In this document: positions 19,010-27,184 of the stretch, one piece after another
Layout of the letters: every line of letters starts with the position of its first letter
Numbering within the stretch: the stretch's first letter is position 1
Program-made: the position numbers and the translations under genes
Notes under the pieces: generated by a model
The model's input: the letters and a program-made list of their open reading frames with translations, nothing else
Databases searched by the model: none
What the model was told of the DNA's origin: nothing
NCBI GenBank assembly: GCA_965207275.1
Contig: CBDBMH010000002.1
Location: forward strand, 2,976,001 to 3,040,000
DNA length: 64,000 nt
Direction of reading: 5' to 3'
Source of the DNA: Bin22 sp965207275
Lineage (GTDB): Bacteria; Chloroflexota; Dehalococcoidia; Lucifugimonadales; UBA3495

Positions 19010-19837
19010 ATGGACATGGCTGAACATCCTTTAGTACGCAGTCTGCGGGAAGCCGGAGAGCTGGACCCTTACATGGACATGCCGGTTTGGGACGACGATC
19101 AGACCGGCTGGAGTCCGGCTACCGCCCTGTTCCAGGTCGAAGATACCACTTTGCGTGACCTGGTGATGAGCTACGGGTACGCGAGATGGAGGACTACCAA
19201 CAATCACGTTGCAGCTTCGGCCTTCATCATCGCCTACCTCACACGGTTCATCTTTCCGGTGGTCGGCCAGTATGTGTTGAGCAGGAGGGTCCCCAGGGTG
19301 ACCCTGGAGAACCTGGCCTTTCATCGCACCGATGGTCTTATCGACGCTACCGGGCTGAAGCAGCCGCAGTTCGCCGTACTTCCCGATGATCCGGCGGCCG
19401 GCCACCCTGATGCTGAAGTCGTCCACAGCGAGGCCGACCTGTACCAGCGGTTCAAGGACTGGGCCCTATCGTCCAACGCGGAAATTATAATTGCCGCCCT
19501 GCGCCGTTCCGTCCCCGCCAGCCTCAAGGTCTCACAAAACGCGGTAGCCGCCTCCTGCGGGCAGGCCCTGCACCGCCTCTATGACCACGTGGATGACAAG
19601 AGCCCGGTACTCAGCGCTGCCGAGTCACTCTTTGGAGACCCGTCATCTCTGATCTACTGCCAGATCAGTATGGAAGTCATTGAGCATGGAGGGAGAAGCG
19701 GGTTTTTTGCCAGGCGGGCCGGATGCTGCCTGGTCTGGCGTACCAGAGGGGACGGCAGGTATTGCTCCAACTGCATCATCCAGCCCAGGGAAGAACAGAC
19801 ACGTCTGTTTAAGGAGACGCTGGAGAGAGTTAGATGA
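19010..19837 (+). CDS. FhuF-like [2Fe-2S] protein under cobalamin control
   Basis: 275 residues; the ATG at 19010 follows GAGGTG. The C-terminus carries RRAGCCLVWRTRGDGRYCSN then C, that is C239-C240-x11-C252-x2-C255. This is the unusual cluster motif of FhuF-type ferric-siderophore reductases (C-C-x10-C-x2-C in E. coli FhuF). The N-terminal two thirds fit the FhuF-like all-alpha region (WRTTNNHVAASAFIIAYL). No membrane helix or signal is seen, so it should be cytoplasmic. Its control by a B12 riboswitch, with no siderophore genes nearby, points to corrinoid uptake or reduction (for example cob(III)alamin reduction) rather than iron, which is inference. Confidence 0.8.
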   Translation: MDMAEHPLVRSLREAGELDPYMDMPVWDDDQTGWSPATALFQVEDTTLRDLVMSYGYARWRTTNNHVAASAFIIAYLTRFIFPVVGQYVLSRRVPRVTLENLAFHRTDGLIDATGLKQPQFAVLPDDPAAGHPDAEVVHSEADLYQRFKDWALSSNAEIIIAALRRSVPASLKVSQNAVAASCGQALHRLYDHVDDKSPVLSAAESLFGDPSSLIYCQISMEVIEHGGRSGFFARRAGCCLVWRTRGDGRYCSNCIIQPREEQTRLFKETLERVR

Positions 19838-20097
19838 CAGGAAGCCGGTTAGACCCTCAAGACTTCCTGACAGATCAGATCTCTCCTTAGAGGAAAACGA
19901 CCTCCCCGAGTTGTGCTGGTTGCGGGCAGCCTCCTCCTGGAGTGCACGGTCAAGATTGGCGGCGCCGGGGACGCGTCGACCGGCCGTCTTACGTCAAGAA
20001 GTTACAAAGTACCCGAAGCGCCGTGAGGCCTCTGCCCACCGTAGCGTCTTCGGTGGGTTTCGACCTTCTTCCAGGTTTCTTTCCGGCGCAGGACTCA

Positions 20098-20310
20098 GTT
20101 CCCGTTGAAATGTCATTCAGCCAAGGCTGCCTCTTCCGGGACGACCTCAACCGGGGCGACGCCGTCCTTATGCCGAGGAAGTGGTAGAAAGGACACATGG
20201 TCAGGCTGGGAATCATCAACGGCGCTTACGAGCATTGCAGCGGGGAAGTCTTCCCGCACCGCCGCAGTGTTAAATGGGAACCCTCAGACGTGCCGAGGGC
20301 GACAGTCCCA
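20098..20310 (+). pseudogene. Remnant resembling a restriction-system (Mrr/McrB-like) protein segment
   Basis: One frame reads CLFRDDLNRGDAVLMPRKW, a TAG stop at 20188-20190, then VRLGIINGAYEHCSGEVFPH followed by RRSVKWEPSDVPRATV. The order 'GD-V-P-x-K ... IG-I-x-G-Y ... HRRxVKW ... IPR' is one I know from the N-terminal part of restriction-endonuclease-like proteins. The match is from memory. With a stop in frame and no intact domain around it, it is best read as a gene fossil. The rest of 19838-20662 shows no gene. Confidence 0.4.
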
Positions 20311-20662
20311 GACTCTTGGACACCTTCCAACCAACAGACAATAATCCGGGCTGGTTACCGTCTCGACCATTGCCTCCGATGCCCGGTGCGGGTTCCCTCC
20401 GCTTCCTCAACGCCGGACCACCCAGCTTGGGCCGTCGGGTGATGACTCTCTTCTTCCTTTGTCCTCCTTTGTCCTCGTACATGCCCGGGGGTTCAATTCT
20501 CGACAGGCAACCTGGCACCGGGGTAAAGTTCGGTTGGTCGAGATTGAGCCTGTGAGCAGACTTGCACATATATACTGTTCCAGAGCCGTCCTGGCATGAT
20601 GTATTCCGGCGGGGAACAGAACCTGGAATGCGTTGGACTGCTAGCGAAAGACCGGTGAACAA

Positions 20663-21301
20663 ATGACTCGTAACCTGGATTTCTGCGCCATTGACGTGGA
20701 GACGGCCAACCACCGAGTGTCCAGCATTTGCCAGGTTGGCATTGTTCAAGTAACGGAGGGCAGGGTGGAGACCTGCTACTCCAGGCTGGTGAACCCGGAA
20801 GAGGGGTTCAACAGCTTCAATGTCCGGCTGCACGGCATTGGACCCGGGTCGGTCAGCGGGGCGCCGTCCTTTGACGAGATCTTTGCCGAAGTGTTCGACC
20901 TGCTGGACGGCAGGGTGCTGGTGAGTCACACCTTCTTCGATCGGGGCGCGATGGATGGGGCGGCCCGAAGGTACGGGCTGCCCTTATTGCCGGTTACGTG
21001 GCTGGACAGCGTAGCCATAGCGCGCCGCGCCTGGCCGGAGAGACGGGGGAACCGGGGGTACCGGCTGGCCAGCCTGGCTGCCGACCTGGGCATATCCTTC
21101 CGCCACCATGACGCGCTGGAGGATGCCAGGGCGGCGGCAGGCGTAGCGCTCTACGCCTGCATGGAGACGGGGATGGATATTGACGACTGGGTGCGGCAGT
21201 TCGACCGCAACAGGGCACGCCGGTCCCGCCCTGGAGAAAGAGCCCCAGGGAGAGCCCGCCAGTCAAGAACCAGTCGGCCGGGAAAGGCCACCGGCGAATG
21301 A
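20663..21301 (+). CDS. DEDDh-family 3'-5' exonuclease
   Basis: 212 residues. The exonuclease motifs are in order: Exo I AIDVETAN (D and E), Exo II with SHTFFDRGAMD, and Exo III HHDALEDARAAA (H and D), the pattern of the DNA polymerase III epsilon/RNase T-like family. The lysine/arginine-rich tail after about residue 180 (RARRSRPGERAPGRARQSR) may bind nucleic acid. It is a single-domain protein without polymerase or BRCT domains, so its role in repair or RNA processing cannot be fixed. Its 3' end overlaps the convergent GNAT remnant. Confidence 0.85.
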   Translation: MTRNLDFCAIDVETANHRVSSICQVGIVQVTEGRVETCYSRLVNPEEGFNSFNVRLHGIGPGSVSGAPSFDEIFAEVFDLLDGRVLVSHTFFDRGAMDGAARRYGLPLLPVTWLDSVAIARRAWPERRGNRGYRLASLAADLGISFRHHDALEDARAAAGVALYACMETGMDIDDWVRQFDRNRARRSRPGERAPGRARQSRTSRPGKATGE

Positions 21302-21550
21302 CTCCAGGTCATTCCAGCTATAGGAGACCTCGGGCAACTGAACACCTCCAACAACGTCCAGCCGTTCCCTGTCCAGCTTGCCACCCAGGGCTTGGTAGAA
21401 ACGGCGGGCGGGCAGGTTGGCGGCCAGCACCCAGACGGTCATTGAGCTGACGCCCTGGGACTGCAAATGCCGGGCCACGGCCCGGATCAGGCTAAGCTCT
21501 TTCCCATTGTGGTCGTCCTGGTCCCCATGCCACGTCTCCAGGCAGGGACT
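21263..21550 (-). pseudogene. Truncated GNAT acetyltransferase (C-terminal half)
   Basis: The reverse frame reads GKELSLIRAVARHLQSQGVS then MTVWVLAANLPARRFYQALG, which is the second half of a GNAT domain (after motif A, with the motif B 'N-x-x-A-R-x-F-Y-x-x-L-G'). Upstream the frame meets TAA at 21551-21553 exactly where an intergenic repeat (CCTTCGGTAAGCTCAGGGTGA) begins. The N-terminal acetyl-CoA-binding half is missing, so the gene looks cut by the repeat insertion or by a deletion. Confidence 0.6.
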
Positions 21551-21640
21551 TTAGACCCTTCGGTAAGCTCAGGGTGACATGATTTGCCGACTAGAGTGCT
21601 TTGACCCGGGCAAGTAGCAATTAATATGCGACTGCCCTGA
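21551..21640. repeat. Terminal-inverted-repeat element, one recognisable end
   Basis: The stretch contains the internal module GACCCTTCGGTAAGCTCAGG and the right end ATATGCGACTGCCCT at 21624-21638, a variant of AAGACGCGATTGCCCT. The left end cannot be seen and may have been lost in the GNAT gene. Confidence 0.55.
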
Positions 21641-21870
21641 CCCAGACGGTCTTTGATTTGATGCGCCTGGAATGAAGGCGCCGGGCTACGGAGCGGGTCC
21701 GATGGCCGATGCCCCGGCAGGTCGCGCGCCAGGTTTCGGCGCGGACCCGGCCGACGGCGGGGGCGTCGTCAGCGGTGGCCCGGCGTATCACTACCATCTA
21801 CCGTCAACCATCAACCATCAACCATCTACCATCAGCCACCAGCGTTGCCGCTTCTTCCCAGGGACTGAGG

Positions 21871-22920
21871 TCAGCCGGCTGCCAGGGCCGGCAGGATGTG
21901 GTTGGCAAAGGCCTCGACCTCTGCCTGGGGCGGAGCGAAGGTAAGGCAGGGCATCAGGTATAGCTGGTTGACGCCGCAAGCGGCCATTTCCTGGATACGG
22001 CGGGTACAGTGTTCGGGAGTGCCGATGAGGCCCATGGCGTCGCAAAGCTGCCCGTTGACCTCGTCACCGACAAAGCCGGTCATGTCAATGGCTTCTTCCC
22101 AGTTGGGGGCGTGGCCCAGATCGGGGTAGATGTCGTACACCGCCTGGGGGATCTCATATGCGGGTATTTCGCAATCCGAATAGGGGAGCCAGTTGGGGCC
22201 GCCCCACATCAGACCCCAGTGGACGGCAACGGGCCTGGCCAGTCGACGGGCTTCTTCGATGGAACCGGCGATGCAGGTCCTCACGGCGAACATTATGTCC
22301 AGATCGTCCAGGGTCCGGCCGCTCCTTCGGGCGCCGGTGTCCAGGTGCTCCAGGGCCTTCTCGACGATTCCGGGGGTGTAGCCCACCAGGGCCAGCGCGC
22401 CGTCGGCCACCTCGCCGGCCAGTTGCAGGGAACGGGGACCGGACGCAGCCATCAGCACGGGTACGCCGGCGCCGCCATCGCTCCCCGCGAAATCCAGTCG
22501 GTTGGTCATCCCGTTATATTCCACGCTTTCCCCGGACAGAAGGGCCTTTACCTCGGTGATGCAACGGCGCATCTGCCGCAGGGTGGCGGGACGCCGGCCG
22601 ATGGTAGTGGCGGAAGTGTAGCCGGTGCCGATAATCACCCGGGTACGGCCGGGGGCTATTTCGGCCACCGTTTGCGCCGCGCCAGCCAGTACCGGGGCAA
22701 TGCGGCCGAAAGGATTGGTAACCGCGGGGAAGAGGCGGAGGGCGCTGGTGGCGCTGGCGGCCAGGCCCAGGGTTACAAAGGTGTCCCGGCAGATCATCTG
22801 GCTGTCCAGGATACCGGCGCCGTCGAAGCCGGCAGCCTCGATCTGCCGGATCATGTCCAGCAGTTCGGGCATGGGCGAGGTTCCGGGTACGCGCATGGAG
22901 ATTCTGACAGGCTGGGCCAT
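21871..22920 (-). CDS. LLM-class flavin/F420-dependent oxidoreductase
   Basis: 349 residues from ATG 22920, chosen because GGAGG lies 8 bases upstream; the longer open frame has no such site. It has the luciferase-like TIM-barrel pattern: an N-terminal strand (VRISMRV), GFDGAGILDSQM, TNPFGRIAPVLAG and GTGYTSATTIGRRPATLRQM, and the later GVPVLMAASGPRSLQLAGEVADGAL. The ASGP..L segment and GEVADGA are typical of the F420-dependent branch (methylene-H4MPT reductase-like). The substrate is unknown. A second and a third LLM gene lie at 26.1 and 27.2 kb. Confidence 0.9.
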   Translation of the reverse strand: MAQPVRISMRVPGTSPMPELLDMIRQIEAAGFDGAGILDSQMICRDTFVTLGLAASATSALRLFPAVTNPFGRIAPVLAGAAQTVAEIAPGRTRVIIGTGYTSATTIGRRPATLRQMRRCITEVKALLSGESVEYNGMTNRLDFAGSDGGAGVPVLMAASGPRSLQLAGEVADGALALVGYTPGIVEKALEHLDTGARRSGRTLDDLDIMFAVRTCIAGSIEEARRLARPVAVHWGLMWGGPNWLPYSDCEIPAYEIPQAVYDIYPDLGHAPNWEEAIDMTGFVGDEVNGQLCDAMGLIGTPEHCTRRIQEMAACGVNQLYLMPCLTFAPPQAEVEAFANHILPALAAG

Positions 22921-23049
22921 TGAGACTACCTCCAGTGTTGGGCTGGGCGGGACAGGCGACGCGGGAAAGTATAACAGCGCGGGGCCGGGGCAGGTCGGGC
23001 GGCCACAACAAAGCTCCAATCCAGGCGCTTTGCGGGCAGGCCCCGCGGA

Positions 23050-23139
23050 CAGGGCATCGCATGAATGGCCTATCCAGCCGTCACTCCGGCTTTCGCCGGT
23101 ATGACGGTTGTGGGTCTAGACACTCATGCGACTGCCCTG
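23050..23139. repeat. 90-base terminal-inverted-repeat element
   Basis: The left end CAGGGCATCGCATGAAT and the right end ACTCATGCGACTGCCCTG are imperfect inverted copies. The interior contains GTCACTCCGGCTTTCGCCGG, a hairpin that recurs at 47.3 kb. It belongs to the same family as the elements at 47162-47328 and 51566-51769. Confidence 0.7.
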
Positions 23140-23264
23140 GCCCCGCAGGTGCCCGTTCTTCCTTTTCAAAAACTGACGGGTGCCAGTGAAACCCGGCATA
23201 TGGAACGCCCGGACCGGTCAACCGGGATACATCGTTCCGGCCTTGGGACGTACCCAAATTGAGG

Positions 23265-23445
23265 ATTTTTTTGTTTTCCGCGCCATTTTGGGCCGTTTTG
23301 GGCCGTTTCGTATCTGGAAACGGGGCTAGGACACTGCCAAATGGCCCTCCGGTGGGCCGTTGGTGGGCCGTTTCCAGATAGGACATTACCCCGGAAAGTG
23401 GTCCAGGCCGGGCCATTTTGGGCCGTTTTGGGCCACGGCCGGCAG
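23265..23445. repeat. TTTTGGGCC-rich dispersed repeat, copy 1
   Basis: The block begins after a T-run and reads CCATTTTGGGCCGTTTTGGG, then TTTCGTATCTGGAAACGGGG. It closes with a second CCATTTTGGGCCGTTTTGGG at about 23415. A similar block with the same order occurs at 39695-39890. Confidence 0.7.
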
Positions 23446-23978
23446 GAGACAGAACTAGCCCTGATTTTTCACTGTCCCCCATGCCAACAGCGGCTGGACC
23501 GGAGTGACTTCGAGATTATGGTAGGGGAGTGTTTTGCCTGAAAGCAAGGGGCCAGTGTCAGGCGACACCATGCAATTTGAGAAGGACTTTGGGGAGAGGC
23601 GACCGGGGCAGGGCGCTGGCGCTTTTTCCCGGTTCTCGGACATAATTCATACCGAGTCGGATAGTCCGGCGGCGGGCCAGGGAAGCCAGAGGAGTCTGCC
23701 GCTACCAGGACTCCCGGGCAAGTCACCTGATTCGCAATGTCAACCCGTCGTTTTCAGGAGTAGCCGCAAGAGTTACCGCAGGGTTGGGTTCCGTTTCAGG
23801 TGGTTTCGTGTGTGCGGCCAGGGCAGCCATCCGCCCGAGGCGGACCCCTACGTGGTCTTCGAACTATCCCATAGAAATTGCATCGCTACCTACTGACAGT
23901 TGCTTATTGTGGGATTCGGGCGTGACCAATAGACTGGCGGAATGAACCTGTTTCATTCCGATGTCGAGAGGTCAAGAG

Positions 23979-24641
23979 ATGGCTCTGGCGCGCATAACCG
24001 GCCCCTATTTCTGGGTTTCCTGGCTTAGCAAGCTGCTGGTGGGAGAGAGTTCGTGCCAGTGGGGCGTGTGGTTCCGGGCCCAACACGAGGGTTCGTCGTG
24101 GGAAAAAGTGCCTTCAGAGTTCGACCAGGTGCAGTGGCTGATCAAGCACGGGGAACTGCTGGAGCAGACCCGACGCTATTACGAGCGGCAGGGTTACCTG
24201 GTGTCGGAATCATCGCAAAACTCCTTCAACCTGAGAGGCGCCACCGCCACCCTGGCCGGCCGGCCCGACCTGGTGGTGGCCAGGGACGGCGAGGTGGTAG
24301 TGGTGGACGTCAAAGTGGGTCAGCCCAATGTTTCGCATACGGCCCAGGTGATGACCTACATGTACGCGCTGCCCCGGGCGATGCGAAGCCAGTTCCAGGA
24401 AACCCTGATCAGCGGCCAGGTGGTCTACCCCGACGGGCCGGTGGACGTTCCGGAAGCCGCGGTGAACCAGGAGTTCGTCAATGCCCTGGGAGGACTGGTA
24501 AGGGGTCTTGCCGTCTGCCAGGCGCCAAGGAAAACGCCAAGCTGGAACGAGTGCCGCTACTGTCCCATAGGCGCCAGGGACTGTCCGGAGCGAGTGGACG
24601 CGGGAGAGGAATTGCCGGTGGGAGTGACCGAAGATTTCTGA
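23979..24641 (+). CDS. Cas4-like PD-(D/E)XK nuclease with iron-sulfur cysteines
   Basis: 220 residues from ATG 23979 (AGAGG upstream; an earlier ATG at 23961 lacks a site). The nuclease core is GRPDLVV (D97) and VVDVKVG (D110, K112), with HTAQVMTYMYAL after it as in RecB/Cas4 nucleases. One Cys near the N-terminus (C26) and three near the C-terminus (C192, C195, C202 in CRYCPIGARDC) match the [4Fe-4S] layout of Cas4/AddB-like enzymes. No other cas gene or CRISPR array is present. It is followed 90 bases on by a small HTH protein. A role in DNA repair or mobile-element processing is inference. Confidence 0.78.
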   Translation: MALARITGPYFWVSWLSKLLVGESSCQWGVWFRAQHEGSSWEKVPSEFDQVQWLIKHGELLEQTRRYYERQGYLVSESSQNSFNLRGATATLAGRPDLVVARDGEVVVVDVKVGQPNVSHTAQVMTYMYALPRAMRSQFQETLISGQVVYPDGPVDVPEAAVNQEFVNALGGLVRGLAVCQAPRKTPSWNECRYCPIGARDCPERVDAGEELPVGVTEDF

Positions 24642-24731
24642 GGGAGTTCAGAAAGAAGGGGATTTGCGGTATCCTGTTGCGTGTGGCGGAGCCACTTGTT
24701 CCAAATACTTGCGTGCTGGCGAGAGACTGAC

Positions 24732-25136
24732 ATGGAGCGAGTTACGATACAGGAAGCTTCCTATCGATTGAACCTGTCGCAGGCGGAGATTCGCCGCTAC
24801 ATCCGTGAAGGACGGCTGCAGGCGAGCCGGGAGGGCGGCGACCGGGGCCGAACCTGGCTGGTGGAGCTGCCCGAAGAAGGGTGGCTGGACGACGATAAGG
24901 CCCGCTATCAAGAGATGGCCAGGGACATGCCCCTGTGGTGGTGGGCTACTGAAGCGAAGGCCGGATACGTCCATTACATTGTGGACGTGGGGATTGAGGA
25001 GACAGTCCCGGTTTTCCTGTGCGGTCTGGAGAGCGAAAACCTCTGGGCGGTAACAGGCCCGACCGAGGACAAGCGCTGTCCCATATGCCTGAACCTGGCA
25101 AGGCTAGCAGGGCTGCCCCTGGACCAGAAAAGCTGA
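24732..25136 (+). CDS. Small helix-turn-helix protein with a C-terminal Cys pair
   Basis: 134 residues from ATG 24732. The first 60 residues (VTIQEASYRLNLSQAEIRRY then IREGRLQASR) match the MerR/excisionase-type HTH, in which a short helix pair is followed by a wing. The C-terminus has KRCPICLNLARLAGLPL, a CxxC that might bind metal. The middle is not recognised. It follows the Cas4-like gene on the same strand and may be co-transcribed with it. The haloacid dehalogenase gene follows 54 bases later. Confidence 0.65.
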   Translation: MERVTIQEASYRLNLSQAEIRRYIREGRLQASREGGDRGRTWLVELPEEGWLDDDKARYQEMARDMPLWWWATEAKAGYVHYIVDVGIEETVPVFLCGLESENLWAVTGPTEDKRCPICLNLARLAGLPLDQKS

Positions 25137-25190
25137 TCCGTTTCCTTCCATCACCAATTTTCCACCAATCTTCAAAATGCGGGAGGCACA

Positions 25191-25904
25191 ATGGCGCCAC
25201 CAGACATCAGAGCGCTGATTTTTGACGTATTCGGGACCGTGGTTGACTGGAGGGGCAGCATCATTGAGCAGTGCGCCGCCTTCGGCAAGGCCCGGGGAAT
25301 TGAACGGGACTGGGGAGCCTTCGCCGACACCTGGCGGGGCAAGTATCAACCATTCATGAACCGGGTCCGCACCGGCGAACTTCCGTGGACGAACCTGGAC
25401 GCGCTGCACCGCATGTCGCTGGAAGAGGTGCTGGCCGAGTTTGAGATTGACGGGTTGAGCGAGGAAGAGAAACAGGAGGTGAATTTCTTCTGGCACAAGC
25501 TTCGCCCCTGGGCCGACTCGGCGCCCGGCCTTTATCGGCTGAAACAGCGGTACATCATCGCCACCATGTCCAACGGGAATATTGCCTTGATGACCAACAT
25601 GGCCAAGAACGGGGGCCTGCCGTGGGACGCCATCCTGGGGGCAGAGGTAGCCCGCCACTACAAGCCCGACCCGGAGAGCTACCTGACTACGGTGGAACTG
25701 CTGGGCCTGCGGCCGGAGCAGGTGATGATGACCGCCGCCCACCAGGGAGACCTGCTGGCAGCACAGAAAGTGGGGCTGCGGTCGGGGTTTGTGCCGCGTC
25801 CCATGGAACACGGGCCCGACAGGACGCCGGACCCCACGCCCGATCCATCGTTTGACGTGGTTGCGACCGACTTTACGGACCTGGCGAGGCAGATGGGAGT
25901 GTAG
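25191..25904 (+). CDS. Haloacid dehalogenase, type II (HAD superfamily)
   Basis: 237 residues; GGGAGG lies before the ATG. It has the HAD motifs of the L-2-haloacid dehalogenase subfamily: motif I FDVFGTVVDW (nucleophile D in LIFDVFGT), motif II TMSNGN, motif III with the Lys of HYKPDPE, and motif IV MMTAAHQGDLLAAQ. These enzymes hydrolyse the C-halogen bond of short 2-haloacids, although many members are phosphatases. Activity on halo-organics would fit the LLM oxidoreductases nearby, which is inference. Confidence 0.88.
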   Translation: MAPPDIRALIFDVFGTVVDWRGSIIEQCAAFGKARGIERDWGAFADTWRGKYQPFMNRVRTGELPWTNLDALHRMSLEEVLAEFEIDGLSEEEKQEVNFFWHKLRPWADSAPGLYRLKQRYIIATMSNGNIALMTNMAKNGGLPWDAILGAEVARHYKPDPESYLTTVELLGLRPEQVMMTAAHQGDLLAAQKVGLRSGFVPRPMEHGPDRTPDPTPDPSFDVVATDFTDLARQMGV

Positions 25905-26135
25905 GGCGGCCAATCAAGAGTTCAAAATCAGGGATTGGGAATTGAGCCACAACGTTTGGGGAATGGGATCCATTGGGTGATCCGCTTTTGTCGAAAAGGT
26001 GCGCCTTGCGGCGGGGTTCCGAGTCCGGTGGCTTACCCGTAAGACCAGGGCAGACCTGTGCGTCTTCCCCTGCGATACCCGCCAGGTGACTTAAACGGGA
26101 ATAAGGGCGCGCCAGGCGTGACCCGGGGGTGAATT

Positions 26136-27128
26136 ATGGCCCGCATTGGGGTGCGACTGGAAAATGACCCGCAGTTGAGTCCCGCCGATTCGATGGAACT
26201 GGCGCGGTTGGCGGAGAGTCGGGGCTACGAAATGGTATGGGTGCCCGAGGGTTCGGGCCGGGATTCCCTGACCCAACTGACCTACCTGGCTTGCCACACC
26301 GGCACCATCAGGCTGGCCACCGGCATTCTACCCGTCTATTACCGCACCCCCATGCTGACGGCCATGTCCGCCGCCGGTCTGAGCGACCTGTCCCAGGGGC
26401 GGTTTGTGCTGGGCCTGGGCGTGGGACACCGGCCTTCGGTGGAAGGGACCCACGGCATCCGGTTCCGGCGTCCACTGACCCACATGCGGGAAACGATTAC
26501 CATGGTGCGCCGCCTTTTGGACGGAGAGCGGGTTTCCCACGCGGGAAGGGTGTTTAACGTTAGCGACGCAACGCTGGGCGCTGCGGCGCCGGGCCAGCGG
26601 ATACCCATATACGTGGCCGCCCTGGGGCCGCAGATGCTGGAGTTAACGGGAGAACTGGCCGACGGGGCGCTCCTGAACTGGACGGCGTCTGACTACCTGG
26701 AACAGGCCATCCACCACCTGCGCCGGGGGGCGGAAAGGGCGGGGCGCGACCCTTCGGAAATTGACGTGGCAGGGTACGTGCGGGTGGCCGTGGCGGAGGA
26801 TACGGCAGCGGCGAGGGCCAGCCTGCAGGGGCAGATAGCCCGCTACGCCAGCAACCCCTTCTACAACAATTTTTTCCAGAGCACCGGGTTTGGCAGAGAA
26901 ATGAGGGCTGCGGAGGAAGCCATCCGGCGGGGTGATATGGAAGAAGCTGCCAAGGCGATAAGCTCGGAAATGCAGGACCAGGTGGCGGTGGTGGGAAACG
27001 CGGAGGAGTGCCGGGCCGAGATCGAGAAGCGCCGCAGCCTGGGGCTGGGGTTGCCCGTGGTGGCGCCCTTTACCGTAGATGACGCGAGGGAGTCGTACCG
27101 AAGGGTGATCGAGACGTTTGGGGGATAG
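26136..27128 (+). CDS. LLM-class F420-dependent oxidoreductase
   Basis: 330 residues; ATG at 26136 after GGGGGTG. The protein follows the luciferase-like barrel: ESRGYEMVWVPEG, RLATGILPVYYRTPMLTAM, GRFVLGLGVGHRPSVEG, and AALGPQMLELTGELADGAL. The last segment and the GxGVGHRP loop are typical of the F420-binding branch. It lies convergent to the third LLM gene. The substrate is unknown. Confidence 0.9.
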   Translation: MARIGVRLENDPQLSPADSMELARLAESRGYEMVWVPEGSGRDSLTQLTYLACHTGTIRLATGILPVYYRTPMLTAMSAAGLSDLSQGRFVLGLGVGHRPSVEGTHGIRFRRPLTHMRETITMVRRLLDGERVSHAGRVFNVSDATLGAAAPGQRIPIYVAALGPQMLELTGELADGALLNWTASDYLEQAIHHLRRGAERAGRDPSEIDVAGYVRVAVAEDTAAARASLQGQIARYASNPFYNNFFQSTGFGREMRAAEEAIRRGDMEEAAKAISSEMQDQVAVVGNAEECRAEIEKRRSLGLGLPVVAPFTVDDARESYRRVIETFGG

Positions 27129-27184
27129 ATTCCTTGCCCCGGGTTACGGTTGGGCATGGAACGTGTCGCCAACTTGCGTTTTGG

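Larger units (their letters stand above)
22921..23978. other. Repeat-bearing intergenic region
   Basis: About 1 kb with no supported gene. It holds the short TIR element at 23050-23139 and the TTTTGGGCC block at 23265-23445. From 23450 to 23978 I see nothing recognisable. Confidence 0.5.

Noticed and set aside
23265..23445. Repeated GGGCCGTTTTGGGCC units considered as a CRISPR array
   Set aside because: Spacing is irregular, units adjoin directly, and no spacers of constant length exist.
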